This document shows, piece by piece, positions 52,310-60,752 of a stretch of DNA of 64,000 nucleotides (position 1 is its first letter; the number at the start of each line of letters is the position of its first letter). Origin of the DNA: Spongiibacter thalassae (GTDB lineage Bacteria; Pseudomonadota; Gammaproteobacteria; Pseudomonadales; Spongiibacteraceae). The DNA lies in NCBI RefSeq assembly GCF_012272835.1, contig NZ_JAAWWK010000005.1, positions 389,951 through 453,950 of the forward strand. Direction: 5' to 3'. A program made the translations under genes and the position numbers. Under the pieces are notes generated by a model. The model searched no databases. It had not been told where the DNA came from and saw only the letters and a list, made by a program, of their open reading frames with translations.

Positions 52310-53149
52310 ATGCAGCAGTATCTGGATCTGGTGCGGGATGTACGCGACAACGGTGTGACCAAGGGCGATCGCACCGGCGTGGGTACGCGTTCGGTATTTG
52401 GTCGCCAGCTTCGTTTTGATCTCAGTGCAGGCTTCCCGTTGTTGACGACGAAGAAAGTGCATTTGCGCAGTATTATTTATGAGCTGATCTGGTTCCTGAA
52501 CGGCAGTTGCGACAACAACTGGTTGCGCGAGCGCGGAGTGAGCATCTGGGACGAGTGGGCGCTGGACAATGGCGACCTCGGCCCGATCTATGGCAAGCAG
52601 TGGCGCAGCTGGGCCTGCCCCGATGGCTCCACTATTGACCAGATCAGCGAATTGCTGGACATGATTCGCACCAAGCCCAATTCCCGTCGGCTGTTGGTAA
52701 ATGCCTGGAACCCGGCGGACCTGCCTGATGAAAGCCTTAGCCCCCAGGAGAATGCCCGGCGGAACAAGGCGGCATTGCCGCCCTGTCATACGCTGTTTCA
52801 GTTTTATGTGGCCGAGGGTAAGTTGTCGTGCCAGTTGTATCAGCGCAGTGCTGATCTGTTCCTGGGGGTGCCGTTCAATATCGCCAGCTATGCGCTGCTA
52901 ACCCATATGATCGCTCAACAATGCGATCTTCAGGTGGGGGATTTTGTGCATACCTTTGGTGACTGCCATCTGTATCTCAACCATTTGACCGATGATATTG
53001 TTGAAGAGCAGCTGCGGCGCGAGCCCCGGCCGCTGCCACGGCTGCACATCCGTCGCCGCCCGCCGACGCTTTTTGACTATGACTTCGATGACTTTGAGTT
53101 TATCGGCTATGATCCCCACCCGGCCATAAAGGCGCCGATCGCGGTCTGA
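52310..53149 (+). CDS. thyA: Thymidylate synthase
   Basis: A 279-residue enzyme methylating dUMP with 5,10-methylene-THF. The nucleophile is Cys159 in [34 protein letters not shown] is the phosphate loop, [20 protein letters not shown] and QWRSW follow, and [20 protein letters not shown] closes the active site. The dihydrofolate it makes is used by the DHFR coded 11 bp downstream. Length is near that of E. coli ThyA plus a small insert around 140-155. Confidence 0.97.
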   Translation: MQQYLDLVRDVRDNGVTKGDRTGVGTRSVFGRQLRFDLSAGFPLLTTKKVHLRSIIYELIWFLNGSCDNNWLRERGVSIWDEWALDNGDLGPIYGKQWRSWACPDGSTIDQISELLDMIRTKPNSRRLLVNAWNPADLPDESLSPQENARRNKAALPPCHTLFQFYVAEGKLSCQLYQRSADLFLGVPFNIASYALLTHMIAQQCDLQVGDFVHTFGDCHLYLNHLTDDIVEEQLRREPRPLPRLHIRRRPPTLFDYDFDDFEFIGYDPHPAIKAPIAV

Positions 53150-53160
53150 GGAGGCTTATT

Positions 53161-53670
53161 GTGAGTATCAAGTTTGCCCATATTGTCGCAGCTGCCCGAA
53201 ACGGCGTGATCGGTGTTGACAATCAATTGCCCTGGCGGCTTCCCGCGGATCTCCGCCGCTTCAAGGCATTAACCATGGGTAAGCCCATTGTTATGGGGCG
53301 CAAAACCTGGGAGTCGATTGGCCGGCCACTGCCGGGACGGGCCAATATCGTCGTCAGTCGAGACCCTCATTTTCGGGCGGAAGGGGCGCAGGTGTTCGCC
53401 GATATTGCCGGGGCGATGGCGCAAGCCGAGGTCGAGGCGACGCACAGTGGGGTTGACGAAGTCTTTGTGATCGGTGGCGAAACGATCTACCGCCAGACCC
53501 TGGCTGAGGTGGACCGGGTGTATCTCACAGAAGTGGATGTCGAGGTCGAGGGCGATGCGTTTTACCCTCCGCTTGAAGGGGCTGTGTGGCGAGAAACCGC
53601 CCGCGAGATCCCTGAGTCTGGCGAGAATACCGCGCCCAGCTGTGTTTTCCTGCTTTTTGAGCGCCGCTAA
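53161..53670 (+). CDS. folA: Dihydrofolate reductase
   Basis: A 169-residue NADPH enzyme regenerating THF. IVAAARNGVIGVDNQLPWRL is the Met20-loop region, with Asp and Trp of the substrate site. LRRFKALTMGKPIVMGRKTW, ESIGRPLPGRANIVVSRD and VFVIGGETIYRQTL follow. The start codon is GTG with GAGGAGG upstream. It follows thyA in a lgt-thyA-folA run, which keeps the two folate-cycle partners together. Confidence 0.96.
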   Translation: MSIKFAHIVAAARNGVIGVDNQLPWRLPADLRRFKALTMGKPIVMGRKTWESIGRPLPGRANIVVSRDPHFRAEGAQVFADIAGAMAQAEVEATHSGVDEVFVIGGETIYRQTLAEVDRVYLTEVDVEVEGDAFYPPLEGAVWRETAREIPESGENTAPSCVFLLFERR

Positions 53671-53680
53671 CGGCGCTTTC
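53660..53680 (+). terminator. Hairpin spanning the folA stop codon
   Basis: AGCGCCG and CGGCGCT form a perfect 7-bp stem whose CTAA loop contains the stop codon TAA, followed by TTTCC. The T run is short, so it is a weak terminator at best. No other candidate is seen before the next operon. Confidence 0.45.
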
Positions 53681-53986
53681 CGTTGCGTTCGCTACTCGGG
53701 CTTGCAATAGCTCATAACAGCATGTTAGCGAATTTGTGGTGCAGTTTGTTACTGCGCGAGTCATTTTTGTTACCCGTCCCTACAAAAAAGTAACACTTCC
53801 CGTCTAGGTATTTGCCGTTATTTTTATATTACGAAACATTTAGTTTTCTCGTTGATTCTTGGGAAAGCCCGTGATTAAAATAAGTCCCGCTGTATGAAAG
53901 CACGGTCGTTATGACTGGCCGTACGGCTGCATCAAGATAATAAGCTCTGCTTTCACTAAACGTCCCAAATAGGAAAAGCAATTCCC
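53671..53986. promoter_or_regulatory. 316-bp leader of the DUF3450/TonB2-type operon
   Basis: No gene is visible. The interval is notably AT-rich (for example TTATTTTTATATTACG near 53817) and must hold the promoter of the six-gene operon. AT-rich -10-like elements occur, but no hexamer pair with good spacing stands out. AGGAAA lies 12 bases before the first start codon. I see no Fur box here. Confidence 0.5.
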
Positions 53987-54817
53987 ATGAAAATGCATCG
54001 ATTGAAATCAATCGCGCTGGCGGTCGCCGCGACTGCAGGTGTGCTCGCTGGATCGTCTGCTTATTCAGCTGAGCAAGACGCTGCTGCTGCACCCGCTGCG
54101 CCCCCCAAGCCGTTAGTACCCGTAAGTGCAATAACCAAAGTCGGCGAGCGTCGTGTTATCGCCGAACAGAAATCCCAGGTACGTATTGACCGCCTCGCCG
54201 CTGAAACTGGCGACCTGTTGCAAGACTATAAAACCGTCATGAAGCAAGTAGACGGTCTGCGTGTATACAACGCACGTCTTGAAAAGCAGATCGCTGGCCA
54301 GCTGCGTCGTATCGAGAGCCTGGGCAAAGCAGTCGATGAAGCTACTGTCATCCAGCGTCAAATTACGCCGCTGCTGATTCGCATGATCGACGGTCTGGAG
54401 CAGTTCGTGAATCTGGATGTGCCTTTCCACATTGACGAGCGTAAAGAGCGTGTTGAGTTCCTGCGTGACAATATGGATCGCTCTGATATCACTATTGCAG
54501 AGAAATTCCGTCAGGTGCTTGAAGCCTACAAAATCGAAAACGAGTACGGCCGCAAGATCGACAGCTACAAAGGCGTTGCCGATGTTGCTGGCTCTGAGCG
54601 CAACGTAAACTTCCTGCGTATCGGCCGTATCGGCCTGCTCTATCAAACAAACGACGGTGAGCACTCCGGAGCTTGGGACAAGACCCAGGGCCGCTGGGTG
54701 GAGCTGGATGCCGGCGATTATCGCGGCGCGATCCAGAAAGGTCTGCGTATCGCACGTAAGCAGGCGTCCATCGACATCATGAAACTCCCGATTCCGGCAC
54801 CGGAGGCTGCAAAATAA
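53987..54817 (+). CDS. DUF3450 periplasmic protein of the TonB2-type operon
   Basis: A 276-residue exported protein with a signal peptide ending SSAYSAEQ. Most of it is helical coiled coil (QVRIDRLAAETGDLLQDYKT, NARLEKQIAGQLRRIESLGK), then RMIDGLEQFVNLDVPFHIDE and a C-terminal beta part with LLYQTNDGEHSGAWD. This is the DUF3450 pattern, always next to TtpC-type genes. It probably assembles with the TtpC periplasmic domain. Its stop overlaps the TtpC start (TAATG), so translation is coupled. Codons such as CGT, GGT and AAC dominate, as in highly expressed genes. Confidence 0.92.
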   Translation: MKMHRLKSIALAVAATAGVLAGSSAYSAEQDAAAAPAAPPKPLVPVSAITKVGERRVIAEQKSQVRIDRLAAETGDLLQDYKTVMKQVDGLRVYNARLEKQIAGQLRRIESLGKAVDEATVIQRQITPLLIRMIDGLEQFVNLDVPFHIDERKERVEFLRDNMDRSDITIAEKFRQVLEAYKIENEYGRKIDSYKGVADVAGSERNVNFLRIGRIGLLYQTNDGEHSGAWDKTQGRWVELDAGDYRGAIQKGLRIARKQASIDIMKLPIPAPEAAK

Positions 54818-56205
54818 TGAAACGTAATCTCTTTAAAGCTGCCGTACTGGTTGTGGGCGGCGCTATCGCAATGGCCTCGCCGGTTATGGCTGAAGACGAG
54901 GCGAAATCGCTGGACGAGCTGCTGAAAATGGTCAAGCAAGGCCAGGTTTCAGATGCCCGTGAGCAACGCGCTCGCGAGCAGCGTTTCAAAAACGCCCGCT
55001 ACGACCAGGAAAAAATGCTGAAGGAAGCCAAGGCAACTCTGGATGCCGAGGAGAAGCGTTCTTCAAAGTTGGAAAACACCTTTGAAGAAAACGAGTCAAT
55101 GATCCTCGAAAGACAGCGTCAGCTGAAAGAGCGTCTGGGTACCCTGACCGAGCTGTTTGGTCACCTGACCTCTACTGCTGGTGATATGCGTTCCAACTTC
55201 CAGTCCTCGCTGATCAGCGTTCAGTTCCCAAATCGTGAAGAGTTTGTGGACCAGCTGATTGAGAAAATGGCTGGCGCTGAAGAGCTGCCCAGCATTGAAG
55301 AAATCGAGCGTATCTGGTTTGAAATTCAGCGCGAAATGACTGAGTCTGGCCGTGTGGTGAAATTCCGTACCACCGTCACCAGTGCTGCCGGCGAAAAATC
55401 CGAGCAGGAAGTTGTGCGTGTTGGTACCTTCAACCTGGTTAACTCCGAAGGTGAATACCTGCAGTACATTGCTGAAAACGGCACCGTACAGGTTCTGGCG
55501 CGTCAGCCCAATGGCCCCTACATGAGCTGGGCTGAAGATCTGGCCAGCGCATCGTCAGGTGTGACTCCATTTGGTGTTGACCCCACTGGTCCTACCGGCG
55601 GTTCTTACCTTGCAGCGCTGATCGATAGCCCGACTCTCACCGAGCGTTGGCACCAGGGTGGCGTTGTTGGTTACGTAATCTCTGCAGTCGGTGTGTTGGC
55701 TTTGTTGATTGCGGTATGGCGTCTGATTGTTCTGTCTATCGAAGACATGAAAGTTAACAGACAGCTTAAGAGCAGCTCTGCCAATGAAGATAACTGTCTG
55801 GGTCGAGTGCTGAAGGTTCATGAAAACAACCCCAGCATGGATTCTGAAACCCTGGAGCTGAAACTGTCCGAAGCGGTACTTAAAGAAACACCGCGTCTCG
55901 AACGTTCTCTCAACCTGCTGAAAATTATCGCTGCAGTAGCTCCGCTGCTGGGTCTGCTGGGTACGGTAACCGGTATGATCATCACCTTCCAGGCGATCAC
56001 GATCTTCGGTGCAGGTGATCCGAAAGCAATGGCAGGTGGTATCTCCGGTGCACTTGTTACGACCGTTCTCGGTCTGGTTGTTGCGATTCCGACTGTACTG
56101 CTGCACACCTTCGTCAGCGGCCGCGCCAAGAAGATCTTGCATGTTCTTGATGAGCAGTCCACCGGCATTATCGCCGAACACACAGAAGGGCGCGCGGGGA
56201 ACTAA
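54817..56205 (+). CDS. TtpC-type MotA/TolQ/ExbB proton-channel protein
   Basis: A 462-residue inner-membrane protein. It has a signal peptide (ending ASPVMA), a long periplasmic coiled coil (about 35-140) and a globular part to about 270. A first membrane helix follows (VGYVISAVGVLALLIAVW). The ExbB/TolQ channel domain shows IIAAVAPLLGLLGTVTGMII and GGISGALVTTVLGLVVAIPT. The periplasmic extension distinguishes TtpC from normal ExbB; in Vibrio it is needed for TonB2-dependent siderophore uptake. It is flanked by DUF3450, ExbB and ExbD genes. Confidence 0.93.
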   Translation: MKRNLFKAAVLVVGGAIAMASPVMAEDEAKSLDELLKMVKQGQVSDAREQRAREQRFKNARYDQEKMLKEAKATLDAEEKRSSKLENTFEENESMILERQRQLKERLGTLTELFGHLTSTAGDMRSNFQSSLISVQFPNREEFVDQLIEKMAGAEELPSIEEIERIWFEIQREMTESGRVVKFRTTVTSAAGEKSEQEVVRVGTFNLVNSEGEYLQYIAENGTVQVLARQPNGPYMSWAEDLASASSGVTPFGVDPTGPTGGSYLAALIDSPTLTERWHQGGVVGYVISAVGVLALLIAVWRLIVLSIEDMKVNRQLKSSSANEDNCLGRVLKVHENNPSMDSETLELKLSEAVLKETPRLERSLNLLKIIAAVAPLLGLLGTVTGMIITFQAITIFGAGDPKAMAGGISGALVTTVLGLVVAIPTVLLHTFVSGRAKKILHVLDEQSTGIIAEHTEGRAGN

Positions 56206-56208
56206 GCG

Positions 56209-56736
56209 ATGTACCAACTGAATGAATGGATTGAGATCATACGACGATTCATGGATTCCGGCGGCGATGTGCTTTGGCTCATCGCAGGGATCACCTTCGT
56301 CATGTGGACTCTCGCTATTGAACGGGTTTGGTATTACAAGTTCGCACTGTCGAAAGACGTCGATTACGCCATCAATACCTGGGAGGCGCGCGCTGAGCGC
56401 AAGTCCTGGAACGCCAAAAGGATTCGCGAAAAGTTGATCTCAGAGGTCACTCTGAAGATCAACGCGAGTCTCCCCATGATTCAGACCATGGTAGCGCTTT
56501 GTCCGCTGCTGGGTCTGTTGGGCACGGTCACAGGGATGATCGAGGTCTTTAATATCATGGCTGTGACGGGTGGTGGTGATGCCAAGTCTATGGCCGGAGG
56601 TGTTTCAAAAGCGACGATCCCGACAATGGCGGGTATGGTTGCAGCTCTGTCGGGTGTATTCGTCAATACTTATATCAAGAGTATTGCCGACCGCGAGAGC
56701 GAGCTTTTGGAAGACCATCTGACAACCGATCATTAA
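56209..56736 (+). CDS. exbB2: ExbB-like proton-channel subunit
   Basis: A 175-residue MotA/TolQ/ExbB-family protein, shorter than classical ExbB. It has a first helix at about 20-40 (DVLWLIAGITFVMWTLAIER). The channel pair shows QTMVALCPLLGLLGTVTGMI and TIPTMAGMVAALSGVFVNTY. It starts three bases after the TtpC stop. With ExbD it forms the proton-driven motor that energises the TonB-like protein of the operon. The symbol follows the TonB2 naming of Vibrio and is by analogy. Confidence 0.92.
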   Translation: MYQLNEWIEIIRRFMDSGGDVLWLIAGITFVMWTLAIERVWYYKFALSKDVDYAINTWEARAERKSWNAKRIREKLISEVTLKINASLPMIQTMVALCPLLGLLGTVTGMIEVFNIMAVTGGGDAKSMAGGVSKATIPTMAGMVAALSGVFVNTYIKSIADRESELLEDHLTTDH

Positions 56737-56746
56737 GAGAACAATT

Positions 56747-57154
56747 ATGAGAAAGCATAGCAAAGCAGGTGCAGAGGAGAATTCCTCCGAGATCGACCTG
56801 ACGCCGATGCTCGACGTGGTCTTCATTATGTTGATCTTCTTTATCGTTACGGCCTCCTTTATCAAGGAAGCCGGCGTTGAAGTGAATCGTCCTGAGGCGT
56901 CAACCGCTAACAAGAAAGAGAATGTCAATATTCTGATCGCTGTTACCGGTACCAATGAAATATGGATCGATAAGCGCCGGGTAGACAAGCGCGCCGTTCG
57001 CTCAGTAGTAGAGCGGATGCACGCGGAAAACCCGAAAGGTGCCGTGGTTATTCAGGCTGATAAGGCCTCGAATACCGAAACGGTTACTGCGGTTATCGAC
57101 GCCAGCCGCGCGGCAGGCGTATACGATGTTTCCTTGGCCACTGAAGACAGCTGA
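56747..57154 (+). CDS. exbD2: ExbD-like motor subunit
   Basis: A 135-residue ExbD/TolR-family protein. After a short cytosolic tail the segment EIDLTPMLDVVFIMLIFFIV is the single membrane helix. It carries the proton-binding Asp of the LTPMLD motif at about residue 25. The periplasmic domain contains NEIWIDKRRVDKRAVRSVVE and GAVVIQADKASNTETVTAVI, as in ExbD. It follows the ExbB-like gene by 10 bp and precedes the TonB-like gene by 8 bp. Confidence 0.94.
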   Translation: MRKHSKAGAEENSSEIDLTPMLDVVFIMLIFFIVTASFIKEAGVEVNRPEASTANKKENVNILIAVTGTNEIWIDKRRVDKRAVRSVVERMHAENPKGAVVIQADKASNTETVTAVIDASRAAGVYDVSLATEDS

Positions 57155-57162
57155 TCGATATT

Positions 57163-57762
57163 ATGAATATTCGAATTCTGATCGGTGCCGCACTGGCCTT
57201 TGTGATAACAGCAGCGCTGTTTATCATAATGCCATATCTGATCGAGACAGCTGACAAGACGTTGGACGAAAAGCCGCGTACGAAGCTGGCCGATATTCAG
57301 ATGCCGGACACCAAGATTGAAACTATGAAGGATGCCAAGCCTGATAAGCCGAAGCAGCCGGAAGAGCCACCACCGGATATGGAACAGCCGGAGATGGAAG
57401 ATGTTAACCCTGACCTTGAAGCTGTCAATATGGCGCCGCAGCAACAGCTGCAGATGACCAATACAGCTGGTGGTCTGTCCGCCTCGGACGGGGAATATCT
57501 GCCTATCGTAAAGGTTGCACCAATCTATCCGCGTCGTGCGCAAAGCCGTGGTGTTGAAGGCTACTGTACGGTGGAATACACCGTAACCAAGGCTGGTACT
57601 ACCAGGGATATCGTGCCCGTGGATTGTAGCCCCCCGGGTTACTTCGAGCGTGCCTCACAAAAAGCTGCGGAGAAGTTCAAGTACAAGCCGCGGGTTGTTG
57701 ATGGGGAGCCTATCGAAGTGCCGGGTATCCAGAACCGCTTCACCTACGAGTTGGAGAAATAA
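57163..57762 (+). CDS. tonB2: TonB-like energy transducer
   Basis: A 199-residue protein. An N-terminal membrane anchor (ILIGAALAFVITAALFIIMP) is followed by a Pro/Glu/Lys-rich linker (about 50-90, with DKPKQPEEPPPDMEQPEMED). A TonB C-terminal domain (about 110-199) contains VKVAPIYPRRAQSRGVEGYC, TVEYTVTKAG and KPRVVDGEPIEVPG. The YP motif and the SRGVEG turn are standard. Length fits the short TonB2 class. It passes proton-motive energy to outer-membrane receptors such as the one coded at 10.7-13.1 kb, though that pairing is a guess. Its stop overlaps the TPR gene start. Confidence 0.93.
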   Translation: MNIRILIGAALAFVITAALFIIMPYLIETADKTLDEKPRTKLADIQMPDTKIETMKDAKPDKPKQPEEPPPDMEQPEMEDVNPDLEAVNMAPQQQLQMTNTAGGLSASDGEYLPIVKVAPIYPRRAQSRGVEGYCTVEYTVTKAGTTRDIVPVDCSPPGYFERASQKAAEKFKYKPRVVDGEPIEVPGIQNRFTYELEK

Positions 57763-59144
57763 TGTCTGAATATCACTTGAGCACAAGTAAAGTGCGCCCG
57801 GTGCTGCTCAATCTGGCATGTTCCTTCAGTTTGGGTGTTGCTGCCCTGATGGCATTGCCTGTGGTCAGCTCTTCGCTGGCCCCGGCACTGCAGATGGATA
57901 GCCCCTTTGCCGCTCAGGCGGCCGAGAAGGAAAAGCCTAAGCGTAGTACCCGTCGTACTCCGGCAATTCGCGCGAAGATATTTGAAAAGCTCAATGCGGC
58001 GCAGGAAGCTGCCGATGCCAAACGCTATAACGAAGCGATTGGCATGTTGAATGAGTTGCGCGACAAGGAGGGTCGGGGCTCGCTGAACAGCTATGAGCTG
58101 GCCAACCTGTACAACATGTACGCCTTTATCTACTTCACTCAGGAGAAGTATGAGCAGGCGCTGGATGCCTACCGCAACGTAGTCAAGCAGCCGGATATTC
58201 CGGAAGCGATGGAGCTTAATACCAAGTACACCATTGCTCAGCTTTACTTTGTTAAGGAAGACTACAAAAACGGCGTTAACGTGCTGTTGGAGTGGTTCAA
58301 GGCCAAGCAGGAAATGCAGGAAGACCCGGGTGCCGGTGCCTATGCACTTTTGGCCCAGGGTTATTACCAGCTGAAAGACCTCGATCGCGCATTGAAGTAC
58401 ATTGAAGTTGCTATCAATGACTATCAAAAGCGCGGCAAGGTGCCCAAGGAGCAGTGGTGGGGCTTGCAGCGTTATCTCTATTACGAGAAAAACGACATCA
58501 AGCGCGTAGCGGCTATCCTCGAGGAAACCCTCAAGTACTACCAGAAAAAAGCCTATTGGCTCCAGCTTTCTGCGATGTACAACGAGATGAAGCTGGACCG
58601 CAAGGCTACCGCGACTATGGAAGCCGCTTACGAGCAGGGTCTGCTGGAGAAAGACAAAGAGCTGATCAATATGGCTTATTTGTATCTCTCTCAGGAAGTG
58701 CCTTACAAAGCGGCTAAAGTGCTCGACAAGGGCATCAAGTCCGGAGCTATTCCTGCAACGTCGAAGAACCTGGAAATTCTGGGTAACTCCTGGCGTCAGG
58801 CACAGGAAATCAAGCGCGCTATTCCGGAAATGGAAAAAGCGGCAGCCAAGTCCGACAAGGGCGAGCTGTGGTCGCGTCTGGGTAGTATTTACCTGGATAA
58901 CGACGAGTTTGAAAAGGCAGAAAAAGCGATTGAAAGCGCCTTCCGTAAAGGCGACCTGAAGCGCCCTGATTCTGCTTATCTTGTTCTGGGCATGGCTCGC
59001 TTCAACTTGCAGAAATACGCTGAAGCGAAGAAGGCCTTCAAGGAAGCGCTCAAGAGCGAAAAGTCCAAGGACTATGCCAAAAACTGGCTTGAGTTTATGG
59101 AGCGGGAAATTGCTCGTCAGGAAGCACTGAAAGACGAAGTCTAA
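57762..59144 (+). CDS. Exported TPR-repeat protein of the TonB2-type operon
   Basis: A 460-residue protein with a long hydrophobic N-terminus (about 15-35) and predicted cleavage near QAAEKEK. At least eight helix-turn-helix repeats follow: KRYNEAIGMLNELRDKEGRG, EKYEQALDAYRNVVKQPDIP, KDLDRALKYIEVAINDYQKR, then DNDEFEKAEKAIESAFRKGD and KYAEAKKAFKEALKSEKSKD. It is probably periplasmic or surface-exposed and may link the TtpC-ExbB-ExbD-TonB complex to receptors or the cell wall. Such TPR genes are known as the last gene of TonB2-type operons. A strong terminator follows. Confidence 0.92.
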   Translation: MSEYHLSTSKVRPVLLNLACSFSLGVAALMALPVVSSSLAPALQMDSPFAAQAAEKEKPKRSTRRTPAIRAKIFEKLNAAQEAADAKRYNEAIGMLNELRDKEGRGSLNSYELANLYNMYAFIYFTQEKYEQALDAYRNVVKQPDIPEAMELNTKYTIAQLYFVKEDYKNGVNVLLEWFKAKQEMQEDPGAGAYALLAQGYYQLKDLDRALKYIEVAINDYQKRGKVPKEQWWGLQRYLYYEKNDIKRVAAILEETLKYYQKKAYWLQLSAMYNEMKLDRKATATMEAAYEQGLLEKDKELINMAYLYLSQEVPYKAAKVLDKGIKSGAIPATSKNLEILGNSWRQAQEIKRAIPEMEKAAAKSDKGELWSRLGSIYLDNDEFEKAEKAIESAFRKGDLKRPDSAYLVLGMARFNLQKYAEAKKAFKEALKSEKSKDYAKNWLEFMEREIARQEALKDEV

Positions 59145-59165
59145 AATTCCCGGCAATAGTTCGCA

Positions 59166-59190
59166 AAGGCACCTCAGGGTGCCTTTTTTT
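59166..59190 (+). terminator. Intrinsic terminator of the TonB2-type operon
   Basis: AAGGCACC and GGTGCCTT form a perfect 8-bp stem around TCAG, followed by a run of T residues. It starts 22 bp after the TPR gene stop. It closes a transcript of six coupled genes. Confidence 0.92.
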
Positions 59191-59261
59191 ATGGGCCTGT
59201 CTTGTCGCTGGGTGAAAAAAGCAACTATAGTCACAGGGTAGAGGGGGTAACGGGACCGTCA

Positions 59262-60248
59262 GTGAGATTAATAACAAGAATTATGGTTGGCGGTCTCGGT
59301 GTGTTGGCGGGTATCGCGGCCTATGCAGACGAAAGCCAGGAGCCCGCGACCGTTCCCGGGCAGCACCCTAATTTCCTGCTGAGAACCTTTGATAGCGCCG
59401 AGAAAACCAGAGACGATTGGTCGGCCCGTTGGGTGAGCTTCGCCGAACAGGTCGATCGCTATTTCAGTAAAGAAGATGCCCCCGCCGACTACACCAATGA
59501 GAGTTATCTGAAATTACAGATTCGCCAAAGCTTCCTCGAAGAGGGTGGGGTTGAGAGCGATGTACGGTTGCGGGCCAAATTTGATTTGCCGAACACCAAG
59601 CGCAAGGCCAAGCTGTTCTTTAGTAGCGATGATGAAAGTGACCGCAGTCTTGAAAATAGGGTCCGGACCGGTTCCAGTGGTGAAAGGGTGCGTAAGGATG
59701 ACTCGCTGACCGGCCTGGAATTTGCCCCAGACTCGGAATGGCACCGCTGGAAGCGCAGTGCCCGGGTGGGTATCAAGTTTCGCGCGCCGCTGGTGCCCTT
59801 CGCGAAAGTGCGCATGCGTCGACCCTTTGAGAAATGGGGGGAGTGGACGCCTGAGTTTCAGCAGGAGTTCTGGTGGTTTCGCGACAAGGGCTGGGGCGAG
59901 ACCTCGGAATTTCAGTTGGGGCGCCCTGTCGGGACGGCGTTTCACCTACGCTATGTCACTGTTCTGGAATTTGAAGATCAGAATGATTTTTTCGAAAACG
60001 TGCACGTGCTGTCTCTTCAGCACGGTTTGAGCTCGCGGGAAAGCCTTGAATATCGAGTGGGTGCTTTCGCAACCAATGAATTCGATACTCGGTTGACGGC
60101 TTACTTCACCGGGATGAGTTACAGCAAGCGCGTCTACGAGGACTGGGTGTTTCTTACCGTGAGTCCTGAATTGTTTTTTGCCCGCGATCAGGGCTGGGAT
60201 GCCGACGCGAGCTTGACCTTTCGCTTTGACGTGTTTTTCTCCAATTAA
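59262..60248 (+). CDS. Probable outer-membrane beta-barrel protein
   Basis: A 328-residue exported protein. From GTG 59262 the N-terminus is basic and hydrophobic and ends GIAAYADES, a good signal-peptide cleavage site. TTG 59202 and ATG 59283 are other possible starts. The mature part alternates charged and aromatic residues in short strands (for example YLKLQIRQSFLEE, LRAKFDLPNTKRKAKLFFSS, EFQQEFWWFRDKGWGETSEF) and ends FRFDVFFSN with a terminal aromatic-rich strand, as barrel proteins do. I do not recognise the family. It lies just after the TonB2-type operon terminator, so it is probably transcribed separately. Confidence 0.78.
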   Translation: MRLITRIMVGGLGVLAGIAAYADESQEPATVPGQHPNFLLRTFDSAEKTRDDWSARWVSFAEQVDRYFSKEDAPADYTNESYLKLQIRQSFLEEGGVESDVRLRAKFDLPNTKRKAKLFFSSDDESDRSLENRVRTGSSGERVRKDDSLTGLEFAPDSEWHRWKRSARVGIKFRAPLVPFAKVRMRRPFEKWGEWTPEFQQEFWWFRDKGWGETSEFQLGRPVGTAFHLRYVTVLEFEDQNDFFENVHVLSLQHGLSSRESLEYRVGAFATNEFDTRLTAYFTGMSYSKRVYEDWVFLTVSPELFFARDQGWDADASLTFRFDVFFSN

Positions 60249-60268
60249 CGCCCTTTAGGGGTGTACTC

Positions 60269-60598
60269 CTAGCCGTCCAGGTTAACGGTTTTCACACTTT
60301 TGACCTGATCAAGTTTGCGTAGCCGTTCAACACTACGGTAAATCATCGTAGGGCTGTCGAGGTTTCCGCTCAATATGACCTCGCCGTTAATCGTTTCGAC
60401 GAGTACCCGCCCGGAAATTTTTTCGTCGCTGTTGAGGTGGTCTATCGCTGCTGCGGTGGTAACTTTGTCCTGTTTGCTCATCGCAAAGGGTGACGGGGCT
60501 TGAACGGCGGTCGGCGCGCGATGGTGCTCCTCTGCGTAGGCTGCAGTAGCAATGAGCGGTAGCGCGATCAGTGAGGCCAGTGTGATCTGTTTGTACAT
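60269..60598 (-). CDS. BON-domain periplasmic protein
   Basis: A 109-residue exported protein. The signal peptide ends ATAAYAEEHH. One BON domain covers about 45-109: AAAIDHLNSDEKISGRVLVE, then TINGEVILSGNLDSPTMIYR and LRKLDQVKSVKTVNLDG, the alpha-beta-alpha-beta pattern of OsmY-like proteins. BON domains bind phospholipid surfaces and are often linked to osmotic stress. Its gene converges on the barrel-protein gene and diverges from birA. Confidence 0.88.
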   Translation of the reverse strand: MYKQITLASLIALPLIATAAYAEEHHRAPTAVQAPSPFAMSKQDKVTTAAAIDHLNSDEKISGRVLVETINGEVILSGNLDSPTMIYRSVERLRKLDQVKSVKTVNLDG

Positions 60599-60752
60599 GA
60601 TGGGAGTCTCCGTCTTTTTTGTCTGTGTCTTTGTGTACGGTGTGCGTTATGAATTTGGATTACGGGCGCGAAAATCTCGCTGCGGTGTGATGCAAAGGAC
60701 GGAAGGGGGTTTTCTGCTATGATTTGCTTCCTGAATATTTGGGGGTTGGGTT

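Noticed and set aside
51419..52789. 456-codon minus-strand frame across the permease, lgt and thyA genes
   Set aside because: It spans three well-supported genes on the other strand and has low-complexity, Gln/His/Pro-rich composition.
57744..59234. 496-codon minus-strand frame opposite the TPR gene
   Set aside because: It mirrors the TPR repeats; its Leu/Phe-rich reading comes from the Lys/Glu codons of the real gene.
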